DNA of 12,465 nucleotides from Actinobacteria bacterium UBA4719 (GCA_002404345.1 DHJN01000220.1:923-13387); one strand, 5' to 3'; shown: positions 1 through 7,084, numbered from the stretch's first letter. Translations and numbers: made by a program. Notes: generated from the sequence alone by a model not told the origin.

Positions 1-802
1 CAGATCGTGAACCAACAGCAGATGTTGTGCCAACGGCAGATTCGGCTGACCCTGCCCCCGTGGAGCCAGCCGACCAGCCCGAGATCGCGAGCGCATCCTC
101 GCCATCGAGCCACACGTCGTACAGGAAGGGCAAGGTGCCGAGCACTGGCCGCGAGGTGCGTTCCTCGAGCATCCGCAAGCCCGGCTCCAGGAGTGACAGA
201 TCTCCGCGAAACTTGTTGACGATCCACCCGCGGATGTGGACCTGGTCGGCCTCGTCGAGCAGGGCCAGGGTGCCGTACATCGCAGCCAGGACACCGCCAC
301 GGTCGATGTCACCAACGACGACAACCGGCAGGTCCACAGCCCGGGCCAGGCCCATGTTGACGAAGTCGCCCTCGCGCAGGTTGATCTCGGCGGGGCTGCC
401 CGCGCCCTCGGCGATGACGACATCGAACCGCGACGACAAGTCACGAAATGCCTCAAACGCCTTTTGCGCCAATGCTTCTCGGCCTGTCGCCCACTCACCG
501 GCTTCGAGCTCCCCCCAGGGGCGGCCCATCAGGACGACGTGCGACCGCAGGTCCGACCCCGGTTTGAGAAGCACCGGGTTCATCGCGGCCTCCGGCGTCA
601 CACGACACGCGACAGCCTGGACCCACTGCGCCCGACCGATCTCCGACCCGTCGGCGCAGACCATCGAGTTGTTGGACATGTTCTGTGCCTTGAACGGCGC
701 CACTGAAACTCCCTGGCGGACCAGCCAGCGGCACAACCCAGCAGTCACCAGGCTCTTGCCAGCATCCGAGGTGGTGCCCGCCACGAGCAGTCCCTTAGCC
801 AC
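1..802 (-). CDS. cobQ: Cobyric acid synthase, N-terminal part (cut by window edge)
   Basis: Glutamine-dependent amidotransferase (CobQ/CbiP) that amidates side chains of adenosylcobyrinic diamide to give cobyric acid in the cytoplasm. The visible 267 residues start at a GTG preceded by GAGGAGAGG. They hold the ATP-binding loop GTTSDAGKS (residues 9-17), the family motif QNMSNNSMV, the stretch [12 protein letters not shown] and [15 protein letters not shown], all in family order. The glutamine amidotransferase half with its catalytic Cys lies outside the window. The last visible residues, after [11 protein letters not shown], are unusually rich in Ser, Gly, Ala and Thr, which suggests a low-complexity linker between the two domains. 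The start overlaps the cobD stop by 8 bases (GTGGCTAA), so translation is probably coupled to cobD. Identification is firm; only the C-terminus is unknown. Confidence 0.95.
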   Translation of the reverse strand, partial: MAKGLLVAGTTSDAGKSLVTAGLCRWLVRQGVSVAPFKAQNMSNNSMVCADGSEIGRAQWVQAVACRVTPEAAMNPVLLKPGSDLRSHVVLMGRPWGELEAGEWATGREALAQKAFEAFRDLSSRFDVVIAEGAGSPAEINLREGDFVNMGLARAVDLPVVVVGDIDRGGVLAAMYGTLALLDEADQVHIRGWIVNKFRGDLSLLEPGLRMLEERTSRPVLGTLPFLYDVWLDGEDALAISGWSAGSTGAGSAESAVGTTSAVGSRS

Positions 803-1751
803 GACCTCTCCTCACCTTTGACACCCAAGCTGCCACACCGGCCGCTACGAGCATTCCCCCGAAACCCACGGCCTGCGACAGTCGCACCGACCGTGCCAGA
901 TCCGACACCACGACCTCACGCCCGTCGCCCAGGGTCCCCCGGTCCTCCAATGCTCCGCCGTAGCTGTTGGAGCCCCCGATGGTCACGTCCAGGGCGCCGG
1001 CACTTGCCGCCTCCACGGGGCCGGCGTTGGGGCTGGGGTGTCGGGACCCGTCCCGGCGCCAGATCCGCCAGGCCCGCGCGCAGCGCCCACCGACCAATGG
1101 CGCTGCCGCTACCGTCAGGGCCGCCGCGACCCTGGCCGGCACGAGATTGAGCAGGTCGTCCAGACGCGCCGAGGCCCACCCGAAGCGCAGATAGCGTTCG
1201 GAGCGGTATCCAACCATCGCGTCCAGCGTGTTGACCGCCCGATAACCGAGCAACCCAGTAACTCCACCGACGGCTCCCCAGAGCAGCGGCGCCACGACGG
1301 CGTCGGAGGTGTTCTCCGCCAACGACTCCACGCTCGCGCGCGCCAGCTCGTTGACCGGCAAGCCGGTGGCATCACGGGCGCACAGATGGCCGAGCCGCTC
1401 CCTCGCGCCCGGGACGTCGTCCTTGGCGAGCAGCTGCTCCATCGCCAACCCTTCACGCGCCAGGCTGCGCCCACCCAGGACAGCCCACGTGGTCACGGCG
1501 ACGATCGCGACCTCCGCCGCCGGCCGCCCCCGGGTGGCACGCTGAGCCACCCAGCCCGCGCTGGCGACACCGCCGGCAAGCACCCCCGTGTACGCCGCGC
1601 CGCGAGTCCGGTCGTCCGCCCAGCACACGCGTTCCAGGGCGGAGGCCACTCGCCCGAACCCGGCCACAGGATGACCGCGACGCGGGTCGGCGAAGGCGAG
1701 GTCGGCGACATACCCGAGGACGAGCCCCAGTGACCGCGCCGGAACCCCCAT
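795..1751 (-). CDS. cobD: Adenosylcobinamide-phosphate synthase CobD/CbiB
   Basis: Integral membrane enzyme of late cobalamin synthesis that attaches the aminopropanol (phosphate) arm to cobyric acid. The product is 318 aa, typical for the family. I chose ATG 1751 because AAGGAGA stands just upstream and the protein begins directly with conserved sequence; a longer open frame reaches into the divergent promoter region and has no family match. Conserved blocks seen in order are [13 protein letters not shown] (about residues 22-34), [45 protein letters not shown] and [19 protein letters not shown]. Several hydrophobic Ala/Val/Leu-rich stretches fit membrane segments. It is the first gene of the minus-strand cob arm, overlaps cobQ by 8 bases, and is divergent from cobU. 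The name cobD follows the Pseudomonas scheme; it is cbiB, not the threonine-phosphate decarboxylase called CobD in Salmonella. Confidence 0.95.
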   Translation of the reverse strand: MGVPARSLGLVLGYVADLAFADPRRGHPVAGFGRVASALERVCWADDRTRGAAYTGVLAGGVASAGWVAQRATRGRPAAEVAIVAVTTWAVLGGRSLAREGLAMEQLLAKDDVPGARERLGHLCARDATGLPVNELARASVESLAENTSDAVVAPLLWGAVGGVTGLLGYRAVNTLDAMVGYRSERYLRFGWASARLDDLLNLVPARVAAALTVAAAPLVGGRCARAWRIWRRDGSRHPSPNAGPVEAASAGALDVTIGGSNSYGGALEDRGTLGDGREVVVSDLARSVRLSQAVGFGGMLVAAGVAAWVSKVRRGRG

Positions 1752-1881
1752 GTGTGTCTCCTTCGTCACGGTGCCGCGCCGGCACTGCCTGCCCGGCAAC
1801 GGTAGTCGGCTCGGTACCCTGTCACCCACGCCAGGTCCATCCGGTTGCCCTGACAGCGACCACCCGCCCCAGAGGAGTCCG
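1752..1881. promoter_or_regulatory. Divergent cobD / cobU control region
   Basis: This 130-bp spacer must carry the start signals of both cob arms. Visible elements are the Shine-Dalgarno AGAGGAG (1871-1877) for cobU and AAGGAGA for cobD. A weak minus-strand promoter candidate has a -35 of GTGACA (1825-1820) and a -10 of TACCGT (1804-1799), with a short 15-bp spacer. An inverted repeat CTGTCA (1819-1824) / TGACAG (1851-1856) with a 26-base loop could be an operator. No full cobalamin riboswitch is visible and there is little room for one. The promoter assignment is tentative. Confidence 0.4.
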
Positions 1882-2433
1882 ATGAGCGTGACTCTCGTCC
1901 TCGGTGGCGCGCGCAGCGGCAAGAGCCGGTATGCCGAGAGCCTTCTGCGCTCGTACCCGACGGTCACCTACGTCGCGCCAGGAGCGGTGCCGGACGGTTC
2001 CGATCCCGAATGGGCAGAACGCATCTCGATGCATCAGGCCCGCAGACCGGCGCAGTGGTCGACCATGGAGACAACCGAGATAGCCTCGGTAATCCGTGCC
2101 GCTGAACGCCCTGTCCTCGTCGACTGCCTGTCCACCTGGCTGACCCGTCTGATCGACGACATCGACGCCTGGCAGGACACCGAACGGGCTGCGTCCCATC
2201 TGGAGAAGGAGACCGTTCGGCTGCTCGACGCGCTGGCCTGCGCCACGGTCGACGTCGTCCTGGTCAGCAACGAGGTGGGTCTCTCGGTCGTGCCCGGCAC
2301 CGCGTCGGGCCGGATGTTCCGCGATGACCTCGGGCGGCTCAACGCCGCCGTCAGCGCCGCCAGTGACCACGTCGTCCTGGTCGTCGCCGGGCGCATCCTG
2401 GACCTCTCCGGATGCCCCTTGGTGACCGACTGA
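1882..2433 (+). CDS. cobU: Adenosylcobinamide kinase / adenosylcobinamide-phosphate guanylyltransferase
   Basis: Bifunctional cytoplasmic enzyme that phosphorylates adenosylcobinamide and then transfers GMP to give adenosylcobinamide-GDP, the substrate of CobS. The product is 183 aa, as expected for the family. ATG 1882 was chosen because AGAGGAG lies 4 bases upstream and the P-loop GGARSGKS falls at residues 8-15. Other family motifs: His51 in MHQARRPAQW, corresponding to the guanylylated histidine of Salmonella CobU; VDCLSTWLTRL, the Walker-B-like segment; VSNEVGLSVVP; and GRMFRDDLGRLN near the C-terminus. The open frame extends further upstream into the promoter region, but that part does not resemble the family. 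It heads the plus-strand cob arm; cobS follows after 63 bp of repeated sequence. Confidence 0.96.
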   Translation: MSVTLVLGGARSGKSRYAESLLRSYPTVTYVAPGAVPDGSDPEWAERISMHQARRPAQWSTMETTEIASVIRAAERPVLVDCLSTWLTRLIDDIDAWQDTERAASHLEKETVRLLDALACATVDVVLVSNEVGLSVVPGTASGRMFRDDLGRLNAAVSAASDHVVLVVAGRILDLSGCPLVTD

Positions 2434-2454
2434 TCCTGGACGGACCGATGCTGG

Positions 2455-2486
2455 ACGAACCGACGAACTGACGAACTGACGAACGA
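2455..2486 (+). repeat. 8-bp tandem sub-repeat (ACGAACYG)
   Basis: Four consecutive 8-base units beginning at 2455, 2463, 2471 and 2479 read ACGAACCG, ACGAACTG, ACGAACTG and ACGAACGA. The stretch sits inside the larger 15-bp array just before the cobS Shine-Dalgarno and shifts the array register by one base (the first copies are not in phase with those from 2481). It looks like slippage within the minisatellite. Confidence 0.85.
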
Positions 2487-2490
2487 AGGA
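2485..2490 (+). promoter_or_regulatory. Shine-Dalgarno GAAGGA deciding the cobS start
   Basis: GAAGGA stands 6 bases before ATG 2497, the first of seven in-frame ATGs. It is the best ribosome-binding site in the repeat array and favours the longest CobS form. It lies in a diverged copy of the 15-bp repeat, so the repeat itself seems to have supplied the site. The later ATGs have only weaker GGAC-type sequences in front. Confidence 0.55.
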
Positions 2491-2496
2491 CCGAAG

Positions 2497-3345
2497 ATGG
2501 GCGCACTCAAGATGGACAGACTCAAGATGGACAGACTGAAGATGGGCGTACTCAAGATGGACGGACCGAACATGGACGGGCTGAAGATGGCGTTCGGCAC
2601 GCTGACCGCTATTCCGGTGCCGGCTCCCACGCGCATCGACCGACCCGTCGCCGGACGGGCGATGGCCCTCGCTCCGCTCACCCAGCTTCCGCTCGTCTGC
2701 GTGCTGCTGCTCTGGGGGTGGGTAGCTCACGAGGCGCCGGTGCCTCCCCTGGTTGCGGCTGCGGCGACCCTGGTCGCGGTCACCCTCGCCACCCGAGGCA
2801 TGCATCTGGACGGCCTGGCCGATACCGCTGACGGGTTGTCGGCAAGCTACGACAGCGCCAAGGCGCTGGACGTCATGCGCCGGGGCAACATCGGCCCCAG
2901 CGGCGTTGCTGCCGTTGTCCTCATCCTGTTGGTCGATGCCGCGGCGCTGGCCTCGTTGATGACCACTGGGCGCGGCGTCGTCCTGGCCTGCCTCAGCCTG
3001 CTCGCGAGCCGGCACGTGCTGGCCTGGGCCTGTTCCGTCGGGGTGCCGTCCGCCCGCGCGGTGGGCCTGGGTGCCACCGTTGCGGGCACGGTTCAGCGCC
3101 GCGTTCTTGGGGTGAGCTTCGTTCTGATGCTTGGCGTTTCGGCACTGGCGGCCCAGCTGTCCGGCTCAACCTGGTTGGTCGGACCGGTCCTGCTGGGCAG
3201 TGCCGTTGTCAGCGGCATCGCGGTGATCAAACGGGCCACCCAACGTTTCGGCGGGATCACCGGCGACGTGCTCGGCGCTGTCATCGAGGTGTCCTTCGCC
3301 GGGGCCCTGACCGCGTCGGCCCTCCTGGTGACGGTGACCCGATGA
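2497..3345 (+). CDS. cobS: Adenosylcobinamide-GDP ribazoletransferase (cobalamin synthase)
   Basis: Integral membrane enzyme joining adenosylcobinamide-GDP to alpha-ribazole (phosphate), the last step of nucleotide-loop assembly. The product is 282 aa from ATG 2497. Family motifs are HLDGLADTADGL (103-114, the Asp-rich metal-binding segment), MRRGNIGPSG (127-136) and GGITGDVLGAVIE near the C-terminus, between hydrophobic membrane segments. The first 30 residues are a repeat of LKMDR-type pentapeptides encoded by the 15-bp minisatellite and do not look like the family. Conserved sequence begins around residue 31 (MAFGTLTAIPVPAP), and starting at that ATG (2587) would give a more usual 252 aa. 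The real start is therefore uncertain among seven ATGs; the first has the best Shine-Dalgarno. It follows cobU in the same direction without an intervening cobT. Confidence 0.95.
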   Translation: MGALKMDRLKMDRLKMGVLKMDGPNMDGLKMAFGTLTAIPVPAPTRIDRPVAGRAMALAPLTQLPLVCVLLLWGWVAHEAPVPPLVAAAATLVAVTLATRGMHLDGLADTADGLSASYDSAKALDVMRRGNIGPSGVAAVVLILLVDAAALASLMTTGRGVVLACLSLLASRHVLAWACSVGVPSARAVGLGATVAGTVQRRVLGVSFVLMLGVSALAAQLSGSTWLVGPVLLGSAVVSGIAVIKRATQRFGGITGDVLGAVIEVSFAGALTASALLVTVTR

Positions 3346-3373
3346 CGGTGAACCGGTGATGGTGAACCGGTGA
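3342..3373 (+). other. Duplicated stop/start relay with two minicistrons
   Basis: The cobS stop overlaps an ATG (ATGA at 3342-3345). That ATG opens a five-codon frame (MTVNR) ending in TGA at 3357-3359. This stop overlaps another ATG (TGATG, 3357-3361), which opens a four-codon frame (MVNR) ending at 3371-3373, and that stop overlaps the GTG start of the next gene at 3370. The pattern comes from a 13-base direct repeat, GGTGAACCGGTGA, at 3347-3359 and 3361-3373. The geometry fits translational reinitiation; whether the tiny frames are translated is unknown. Confidence 0.5.
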
Positions 3374-3960
3374 AGTGGTCCCGCGCCCTGCATCATCTCG
3401 AGGAGCTCGCGCACGAGTGCGCCCGCATGGCGGGGCTGCCGCGCGAGATCTTCCCGCTGCACGTCACCGCGCTGTGGGCCTACTCAGACGTGCTGACCAG
3501 CAGGGACGATCTCGACTGCCTGCGCGTCGTACTGGCCGTCGACCTGTCCGTTGACGACGTCCCCTGGTTCTGCCCGCCGGCTGGGGCCGAGCACTGGTCA
3601 CATGCCACCCGGCTGTCCAAGAACCCGGTCGTGGCGATGTGGCGATCGACGCGAGCACCCTTGTGGAACCACAACATTCGTGGCCCGCTCCTGATCTGGG
3701 ACGAGTCCGCCGGGATCGCAGTCGACGCGTTGTCAGCCCTGCGCGACGGCACCACGGAAGAGCTGCGGCTGCCAGAACCGACGCAGGACGAGATGCGGTC
3801 CAGGCTCGAGGCCGAGTTGGCGGTGAGCCTTCGAGCCCTGGAGTCCGCCACCGCTGCCTACGACCGGCGCCGGTTCAGTCCGGGCAAGATCGGGCCCGTC
3901 GCCGATGCTCTGTGGCTCGCCAGTGCGGGCTACCTCGACGTCCTCGCGGCCACCGCCTGA
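3370..3960 (+). CDS. Conserved actinobacterial protein of unknown function (DUF7711-like?)
   Basis: A 196-aa soluble protein with no signal peptide or membrane segment. I do not recognise a function. From memory it resembles a group of actinobacterial hypothetical proteins recently labelled DUF7711. GTG 3370 is the only reasonable upstream start, since an in-frame stop lies at 3349-3351; it overlaps the end of a minicistron and has only a weak Shine-Dalgarno. Features include an N-terminal helix rich in His/Glu (LHHLEELAHECARM), then LWAYSDVLTSRDDLDC (35-50) leading into a strand RVVLAVDL with Asp58, a Trp-rich middle with EHWSHATRLSKNPVVAMW (74-91) and PLWNHNIRGPLLIWD (97-111), and a helical C-terminus. 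The Asp-x-Asp followed by a strand with another Asp (47, 49, 58) faintly recalls a nucleotidyltransferase core, but the usual Gly-Ser motif is missing. It begins 24 bp after cobS and is probably cotranscribed. Confidence 0.8.
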   Translation: MKWSRALHHLEELAHECARMAGLPREIFPLHVTALWAYSDVLTSRDDLDCLRVVLAVDLSVDDVPWFCPPAGAEHWSHATRLSKNPVVAMWRSTRAPLWNHNIRGPLLIWDESAGIAVDALSALRDGTTEELRLPEPTQDEMRSRLEAELAVSLRALESATAAYDRRRFSPGKIGPVADALWLASAGYLDVLAATA

Positions 3961-4016
3961 CCGCGGGCACCACCACGACCCGCTGCGCCGTCGAGATGGG
4001 CCTTCGGCCGTCACCT

Positions 4017-5120
4017 CTACCGGACCTGGACCTGGACGAACGGGGGCTTGACGACCCTGGCTGCCACGTCGCGGCCGCGGACGTCGACGATGACCTCGTC
4101 GCCCTCCTTGGCCGTCGGGCTGAGCAGCGCCAACGCGATTCCCTGCTTGAGGACTGGGGAGAACGTCCCGGAGGTGACCTCACCCAGCACGGCGCCATCG
4201 GCGCCCTTGACCGTGCAGTGTGAACGCGGAATACCTCGGGCGGTGGCCAGCAGCCCCCAGTTGACCCTCTTCGGGCCCTCGGCCTTCTCTGCGGCGAGCG
4301 CGTCCTTGCCCCAGAACGTCTCCTTCTTCCAGCCAACGGCCCAGCCGGCCCGTGCCTGCACCGGGGTGATGTCCAGGCTCAGGTCGTTGCCGTGCAATGG
4401 GTAGCCCATCTCGGTGCGCAACGTGTCGCGGGCGCCAAGCCCGCACGGCAGCCCCTCGTAGGGTGCCGCCGCCTCGATGAGCGCGTCCCAGAGGGCCAAC
4501 GAGTCGTCCCAGAGCGGGACGAGCTCGTAGCCCCGCTCGCCGGTGTAGCCGGTGCGGCAGACGATGACCGGCTTACCGTTCCAGTCGGCCTCCACGAACG
4601 ACATGTACTCATGGCCGGTCGGCAGACCGAGAGCCGCCAGGACCTCGTCGCTCTTGGCTCCCTGGACCGCGATGACGCCGTATCCGTCATGCAGGTTCTT
4701 GATCTCCAGGCCCTGCGGCGCAGCAGCCTGCAGCCGGCGCACGACCTCGGCAGTGTTGGAAGCATTGGGAATCAGGAAGACATCGTCATCGGCGCGCAGA
4801 TAGACGATGAGGTCGTCGACCACCCCGCCGGTCTCGTCGCAGCACAGGGTGTACTGCGCCTTCCCCTCGTTGATGCGGTCCAGGTCGTTGGTCAGGCAGG
4901 AGTTGATGAACGCCCTGGCGCCCGGCCCCTTGACGCTTGCCTTGCCCAGATGGCTGACGTCGAAGATGCCCACACGCTCACGAACCGCCGTGTGCTCGCG
5001 CACGACCCCCCCGCCCGGGTACTCGATCGGCATCTCCCAGCCCCCGAAGTCCGCCATCTTCGCGCCAAGCGCCACGTGACGGTCGTGAAGGGGGGAGGTC
5101 TTGAGAGAAGAGTCAGTCAT
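4017..5120 (-). CDS. gcvT: Aminomethyltransferase (glycine cleavage system T-protein)
   Basis: Transfers the methylene group from aminomethyl-lipoyl H-protein to tetrahydrofolate, releasing ammonia, in the cytoplasmic glycine cleavage system. The product is 367 aa, close to the usual length of about 364. ATG 5120 was chosen because family sequence starts soon after it ([15 protein letters not shown]); a longer frame runs into the divergent leader without family resemblance. Visible motifs: [10 protein letters not shown] (25-34), FDVSHLGK (53-60), [10 protein letters not shown] (98-107, containing the folate-binding Asp region), [28 protein letters not shown] and the C-terminal barrel segment [11 protein letters not shown]. 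The Shine-Dalgarno is weak (GGTGA). It stands alone here without gcvP or gcvH and faces away from pepA; the E3 it would need in the complex is encoded by lpdA in the same window. Confidence 0.96.
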   Translation of the reverse strand: MTDSSLKTSPLHDRHVALGAKMADFGGWEMPIEYPGGGVVREHTAVRERVGIFDVSHLGKASVKGPGARAFINSCLTNDLDRINEGKAQYTLCCDETGGVVDDLIVYLRADDDVFLIPNASNTAEVVRRLQAAAPQGLEIKNLHDGYGVIAVQGAKSDEVLAALGLPTGHEYMSFVEADWNGKPVIVCRTGYTGERGYELVPLWDDSLALWDALIEAAAPYEGLPCGLGARDTLRTEMGYPLHGNDLSLDITPVQARAGWAVGWKKETFWGKDALAAEKAEGPKRVNWGLLATARGIPRSHCTVKGADGAVLGEVTSGTFSPVLKQGIALALLSPTAKEGDEVIVDVRGRDVAARVVKPPFVQVQVR

Positions 5121-5156
5121 GTGGTCACCGTATCGGCAAAGCGCTGACGCTATTCT

Positions 5157-5203
5157 CGGCATGGGTGACGAACGATGCTCACCCTTGCGCGGCACCCATG
5201 CCG
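5157..5203. repeat. Perfect 11-bp inverted repeat in the gcvT-pepA spacer
   Basis: CGGCATGGGTG (5157-5167) pairs perfectly with CACCCATGCCG (5193-5203) around a 25-base loop. A competing inner dyad uses GGGTGA (5163-5168) and TCACCC (5179-5184). A further related copy, TACCCATGGCACGG, begins at 5204. The element begins right after the candidate pepA -10, so it may act as an operator or as a leader hairpin in the pepA mRNA. The structure is seen; the role is inferred. Confidence 0.7.
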
Positions 5204-5210
5204 TACCCAT

Positions 5211-5226
5211 GGCACGGGGCCGTGCC
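5211..5226 (+). other. GC-rich hairpin in the pepA leader
   Basis: GGCACG (5211-5216) and CGTGCC (5221-5226) form a perfect 6-bp stem with the four-base loop GGGC, 34 bases before the pepA GTG start. There is no T-run after it, so it is not a classic intrinsic terminator. Together with the upstream 11-bp inverted repeat it makes a structured leader. Confidence 0.55.
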
Positions 5227-5260
5227 CTGTCTGAACCCCGACCACGAAGGACACAACCCT

Positions 5261-6763
5261 GTGACCACGTTGACCGTGTCCGACCGTCATGCGGGCGATC
5301 TCAAGGGCGATGCACTCGTCCTCGTGTCCGTCCAGACCGACCAGGGTGCCGCACTGGCACCAGGACACGGGCTGGGTGAGGAGACCGTCGCGCACATCGA
5401 GTCGGCCCTGTCGACGCTCAAGGCCAAGGGTGGTGCGGACGAGGTCGTCAAGCTCGTCTGCGTGCCAGGGGTGGCTGCGGCAATGGTGGTCGTGACAGGT
5501 GCCGGCAAGGTCGTTGCGCAGGGCGACTCGCTCGATCCGGAGGCCCTTCGTCGCGCGGTCGGGTCGGCCACGCGTCAGGTCAGTGGTCTGGCCAAGGTCG
5601 TCGTGGCGGCACCCGGGGAAGGTGTGGCCGAAGCCACCGCCACGGCTGAGGGTGCGCTGTTCGGGGCCTACACGGTCACAAGTGCCGCAGCCGGTCCGAT
5701 CACGGCTCCGGTCAGGTCCCTCATCGTCGTGTCGCCTGTGGCACGGGACCGGAGCCTGCGCGCTGCGATCAAGCGGGCCATCGCTCTCGGCGAGGCCACG
5801 ACCTACGCCCGCGATCTGGTCAACCAGGCCCCCAACGACCTCTATCCGGAGACGTTCGCCGCGCAGGTCAAGAAGCGCGCGGTCGGCAGCGATGTCAAGG
5901 TCTCAGTGCTTGACGAGAGCGGTCTGGCTCGTGGCGCCTTCGGCGGCCACCTGGCGGTTGGCGGCGGCTCGGTCCGCGGTCCGCGCCTGGTCACACTGCG
6001 CTACACCCCAGCCAAGGCCAAAGCCAAGAAGCACATCGCTTTCGTCGGCAAGGGCATCACGTTCGACTCCGGCGGTCTGGCCATCAAGCCCCCCGCGAGC
6101 ATGTCCACGATGAAGTGCGACATGGCCGGTGCTGCCGCGGTCGCCTCCGCCGTCTTCGCCATCGCCGAGCTGGGACTGCCGGTCGAGATCACCGCGTACC
6201 TCTGTCTTGCCGAGAACATGCTCGGCGCCGGCGCCTGCCGCCCGAGCGACGTCATCACCATCCGCGGTGGCAAGACCGTCGAGCTCAACAACCCCGATGC
6301 CGAAGGCCGCATCGTCATGGCCGACGGCCTGGCTCTGGCCTCGGAGAAGAAGCCCGATCTCATCATCGACATCGCGACCCTCACCGGCGCCGCGGTCGCG
6401 GCGCTGGGCCTGCGCACCGCAGCCTTGCTGAGCAACGACGACGACCTGCGCGACGTCGTCAAGGACATCGCAGACGCGGCCGGCGAGGCATTCTGGCCCT
6501 TCCCGCTGCTCGAGGAGATCCGCCCCACTCTCGACTCCCCCGTCGCCGATCTGCTGCAGTCGGGCCCCACCGGTGTGATCTTCGCGGGCTGGTTCCTGGC
6601 CGAGTTCATCGGCACGGGCAAGGACGGCCAGCCGATCCCGTGGGCGCACCTCGACATCGCCGGACCGGCGTTCAACGACAAGGCACCCTGGGGCTACACC
6701 CCCAAGCAGGGCACGGGCTTTGGGGTCCGCACCCTCGTGGGGATCGCAGAGTCGCAGGCCTGA
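5261..6763 (+). CDS. pepA: Leucyl aminopeptidase (peptidase family M17)
   Basis: Cytoplasmic two-metal aminopeptidase removing N-terminal residues from peptides. The product is exactly 500 aa from GTG 5261, which has GAAGGA 9 bases upstream; the frame opens earlier, but that sequence overlaps the inverted repeats and does not look like the family. The N-terminal domain (about 1-170) is variable. The catalytic domain keeps all ligands with a constant offset of -6 from E. coli PepA: Lys264, Asp269, Asp287, Asp346, Glu348 for metals, and Lys276 and Arg350 for catalysis, in [19 protein letters not shown] and NPDAEGR. The usual signature NTDAEGRL reads NPDAEGRI here, a Thr-to-Pro change beside the metal ligands. 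In actinobacteria it commonly neighbours gcvT (M. tuberculosis pepB). It is divergent from gcvT and convergent with the following small gene. Confidence 0.96.
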   Translation: MTTLTVSDRHAGDLKGDALVLVSVQTDQGAALAPGHGLGEETVAHIESALSTLKAKGGADEVVKLVCVPGVAAAMVVVTGAGKVVAQGDSLDPEALRRAVGSATRQVSGLAKVVVAAPGEGVAEATATAEGALFGAYTVTSAAAGPITAPVRSLIVVSPVARDRSLRAAIKRAIALGEATTYARDLVNQAPNDLYPETFAAQVKKRAVGSDVKVSVLDESGLARGAFGGHLAVGGGSVRGPRLVTLRYTPAKAKAKKHIAFVGKGITFDSGGLAIKPPASMSTMKCDMAGAAAVASAVFAIAELGLPVEITAYLCLAENMLGAGACRPSDVITIRGGKTVELNNPDAEGRIVMADGLALASEKKPDLIIDIATLTGAAVAALGLRTAALLSNDDDLRDVVKDIADAAGEAFWPFPLLEEIRPTLDSPVADLLQSGPTGVIFAGWFLAEFIGTGKDGQPIPWAHLDIAGPAFNDKAPWGYTPKQGTGFGVRTLVGIAESQA

Positions 6764-6796
6764 CCACCCGGCATACAGCGATGGTCGGTGCTTCGT

Positions 6797-6816
6797 CGGC
6801 GGGCGATCAGCCGCCG
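6797..6816. terminator. Possible bidirectional terminator hairpin between pepA and the DUF5302-like gene
   Basis: CGGCGG (6797-6802) and CCGCCG (6811-6816) form a 6-bp GC stem with an 8-base loop in the 43-bp convergent gap, overlapping the last codons of the minus-strand gene. No proper T-run follows on either strand, so termination is only suggested by position. Confidence 0.3.
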
Positions 6817-7016
6817 CTCTTGCGCCGGAACATCTGCTGTGCCTTGGCCGGTCCGTGAGCATCATGGATCTTGGCCTGCTCGCCGTCTTCGGAGACGTCG
6901 CGGCCCCCGTGGGCATGCTTCTTGTCGAGCGCCTCGCGGAACTTGCGCTTCACGTCCTCGGCTGAGGACTGGGCGACCGGCTGGTCACCCTCGGACTTGC
7001 CTGGGTCATTGGTCAT
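6807..7016 (-). CDS. Small DUF5302-type protein
   Basis: A 69-aa, very hydrophilic protein with no membrane segment or cysteine. The start ATG 7016 is set by a strong AAGGAGAG just upstream; a longer open frame exists but lacks family resemblance. The sequence has an acidic/polar N-terminus (MTNDPGKSEGDQPVAQSSAE), a charged helix DVKRKFREALDKKHAHGG and a C-terminus with AKAQQMFRRKSGG. This matches what I remember of the small actinobacterial family DUF5302, whose members share the FREALDKK and QMFRRK(S/T)G blocks. Function is unknown. It lies 68 bp downstream of another small conserved gene in the same direction and converges on pepA. Confidence 0.85.
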   Translation of the reverse strand: MTNDPGKSEGDQPVAQSSAEDVKRKFREALDKKHAHGGRDVSEDGEQAKIHDAHGPAKAQQMFRRKSGG

Positions 7017-7031
7017 GTGTGCTCTCCTTAC

Positions 7032-7051
7032 GTCACTGTGTTTCACGTGAC
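7032..7051. promoter_or_regulatory. Dyad GTCAC-N10-GTGAC upstream of the DUF5302-like gene
   Basis: GTCAC (7032-7036) and GTGAC (7047-7051) form an inverted repeat about 16 bases before the DUF5302-like start codon, and its right half is part of the palindrome TCACGTGA (7043-7050). It could be an operator or part of an own promoter for the small gene. A minus-strand -35-like TTGGAC lies nearby, but the -10 is poor. The dyad is visible; its role is a guess. Confidence 0.3.
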
Positions 7052-7084
7052 TGTGCTGTCCAACCTTGGCACGGGATAACAAGT

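Larger units (their letters stand above)
2435..2595 (+). repeat. Degenerate 15-bp minisatellite spanning the cobS start
   Basis: Tandem units of about 15 bp, roughly GATGGACGGACCGAA / GATGGACAGACTCAA. Two copies (2435-2464) lie just after the cobU stop. A 16-base stretch of 8-bp units follows. From 2481 about seven further copies run in register into cobS; two neighbouring copies (GATGGACAGACTSAA at 2511 and 2526) are almost identical. ATG recurs at 2497, 2512, 2527, 2542, 2557, 2572 and 2587. Because the unit is a multiple of three, changes of copy number within the coding part would alter only the length of the CobS N-terminus. Confidence 0.9.
5121..5260. promoter_or_regulatory. Divergent gcvT / pepA region with candidate pepA -10
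   Basis: This 140-bp spacer carries the signals of both genes. A -10-like TATTCT (5151-5156) on the plus strand directly precedes a large inverted repeat and would give a pepA leader of roughly 100 nt; no good -35 is seen at the right distance. The pepA Shine-Dalgarno GAAGGA is at 5246-5251. For gcvT I see no convincing promoter. No glycine-riboswitch signature is visible on either strand. Confidence 0.35.

Noticed and set aside
1781..1787. GGCACTG, one mismatch from the B12 box GCCACTG, in the cobD-cobU spacer
   Set aside because: The flanking conserved riboswitch segments are absent and the spacer is too short for the full element.
2435..2595. Repeat array considered as CRISPR
   Set aside because: Units are 15 bp, contiguous, without spacers, and no cas genes are present.
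1822..3015. Antisense frames across cobU-cobS with pentapeptide-like repeats (SVHLE type)
   Set aside because: The apparent pentapeptide repeat is the 15-bp minisatellite read on the other strand; outside the array the frame has no recognisable sequence.
3991..4016. GGCC-TTC-GGCC hairpin between the unknown gene and gcvT as a terminator
   Set aside because: Only 4 bp of stem and no T-run; too weak to call although the position is right.
5121..5260. Glycine riboswitch upstream of gcvT
   Set aside because: I could not find the conserved paired aptamer core on the minus strand; the hairpins present lie mainly in the pepA-sense leader.
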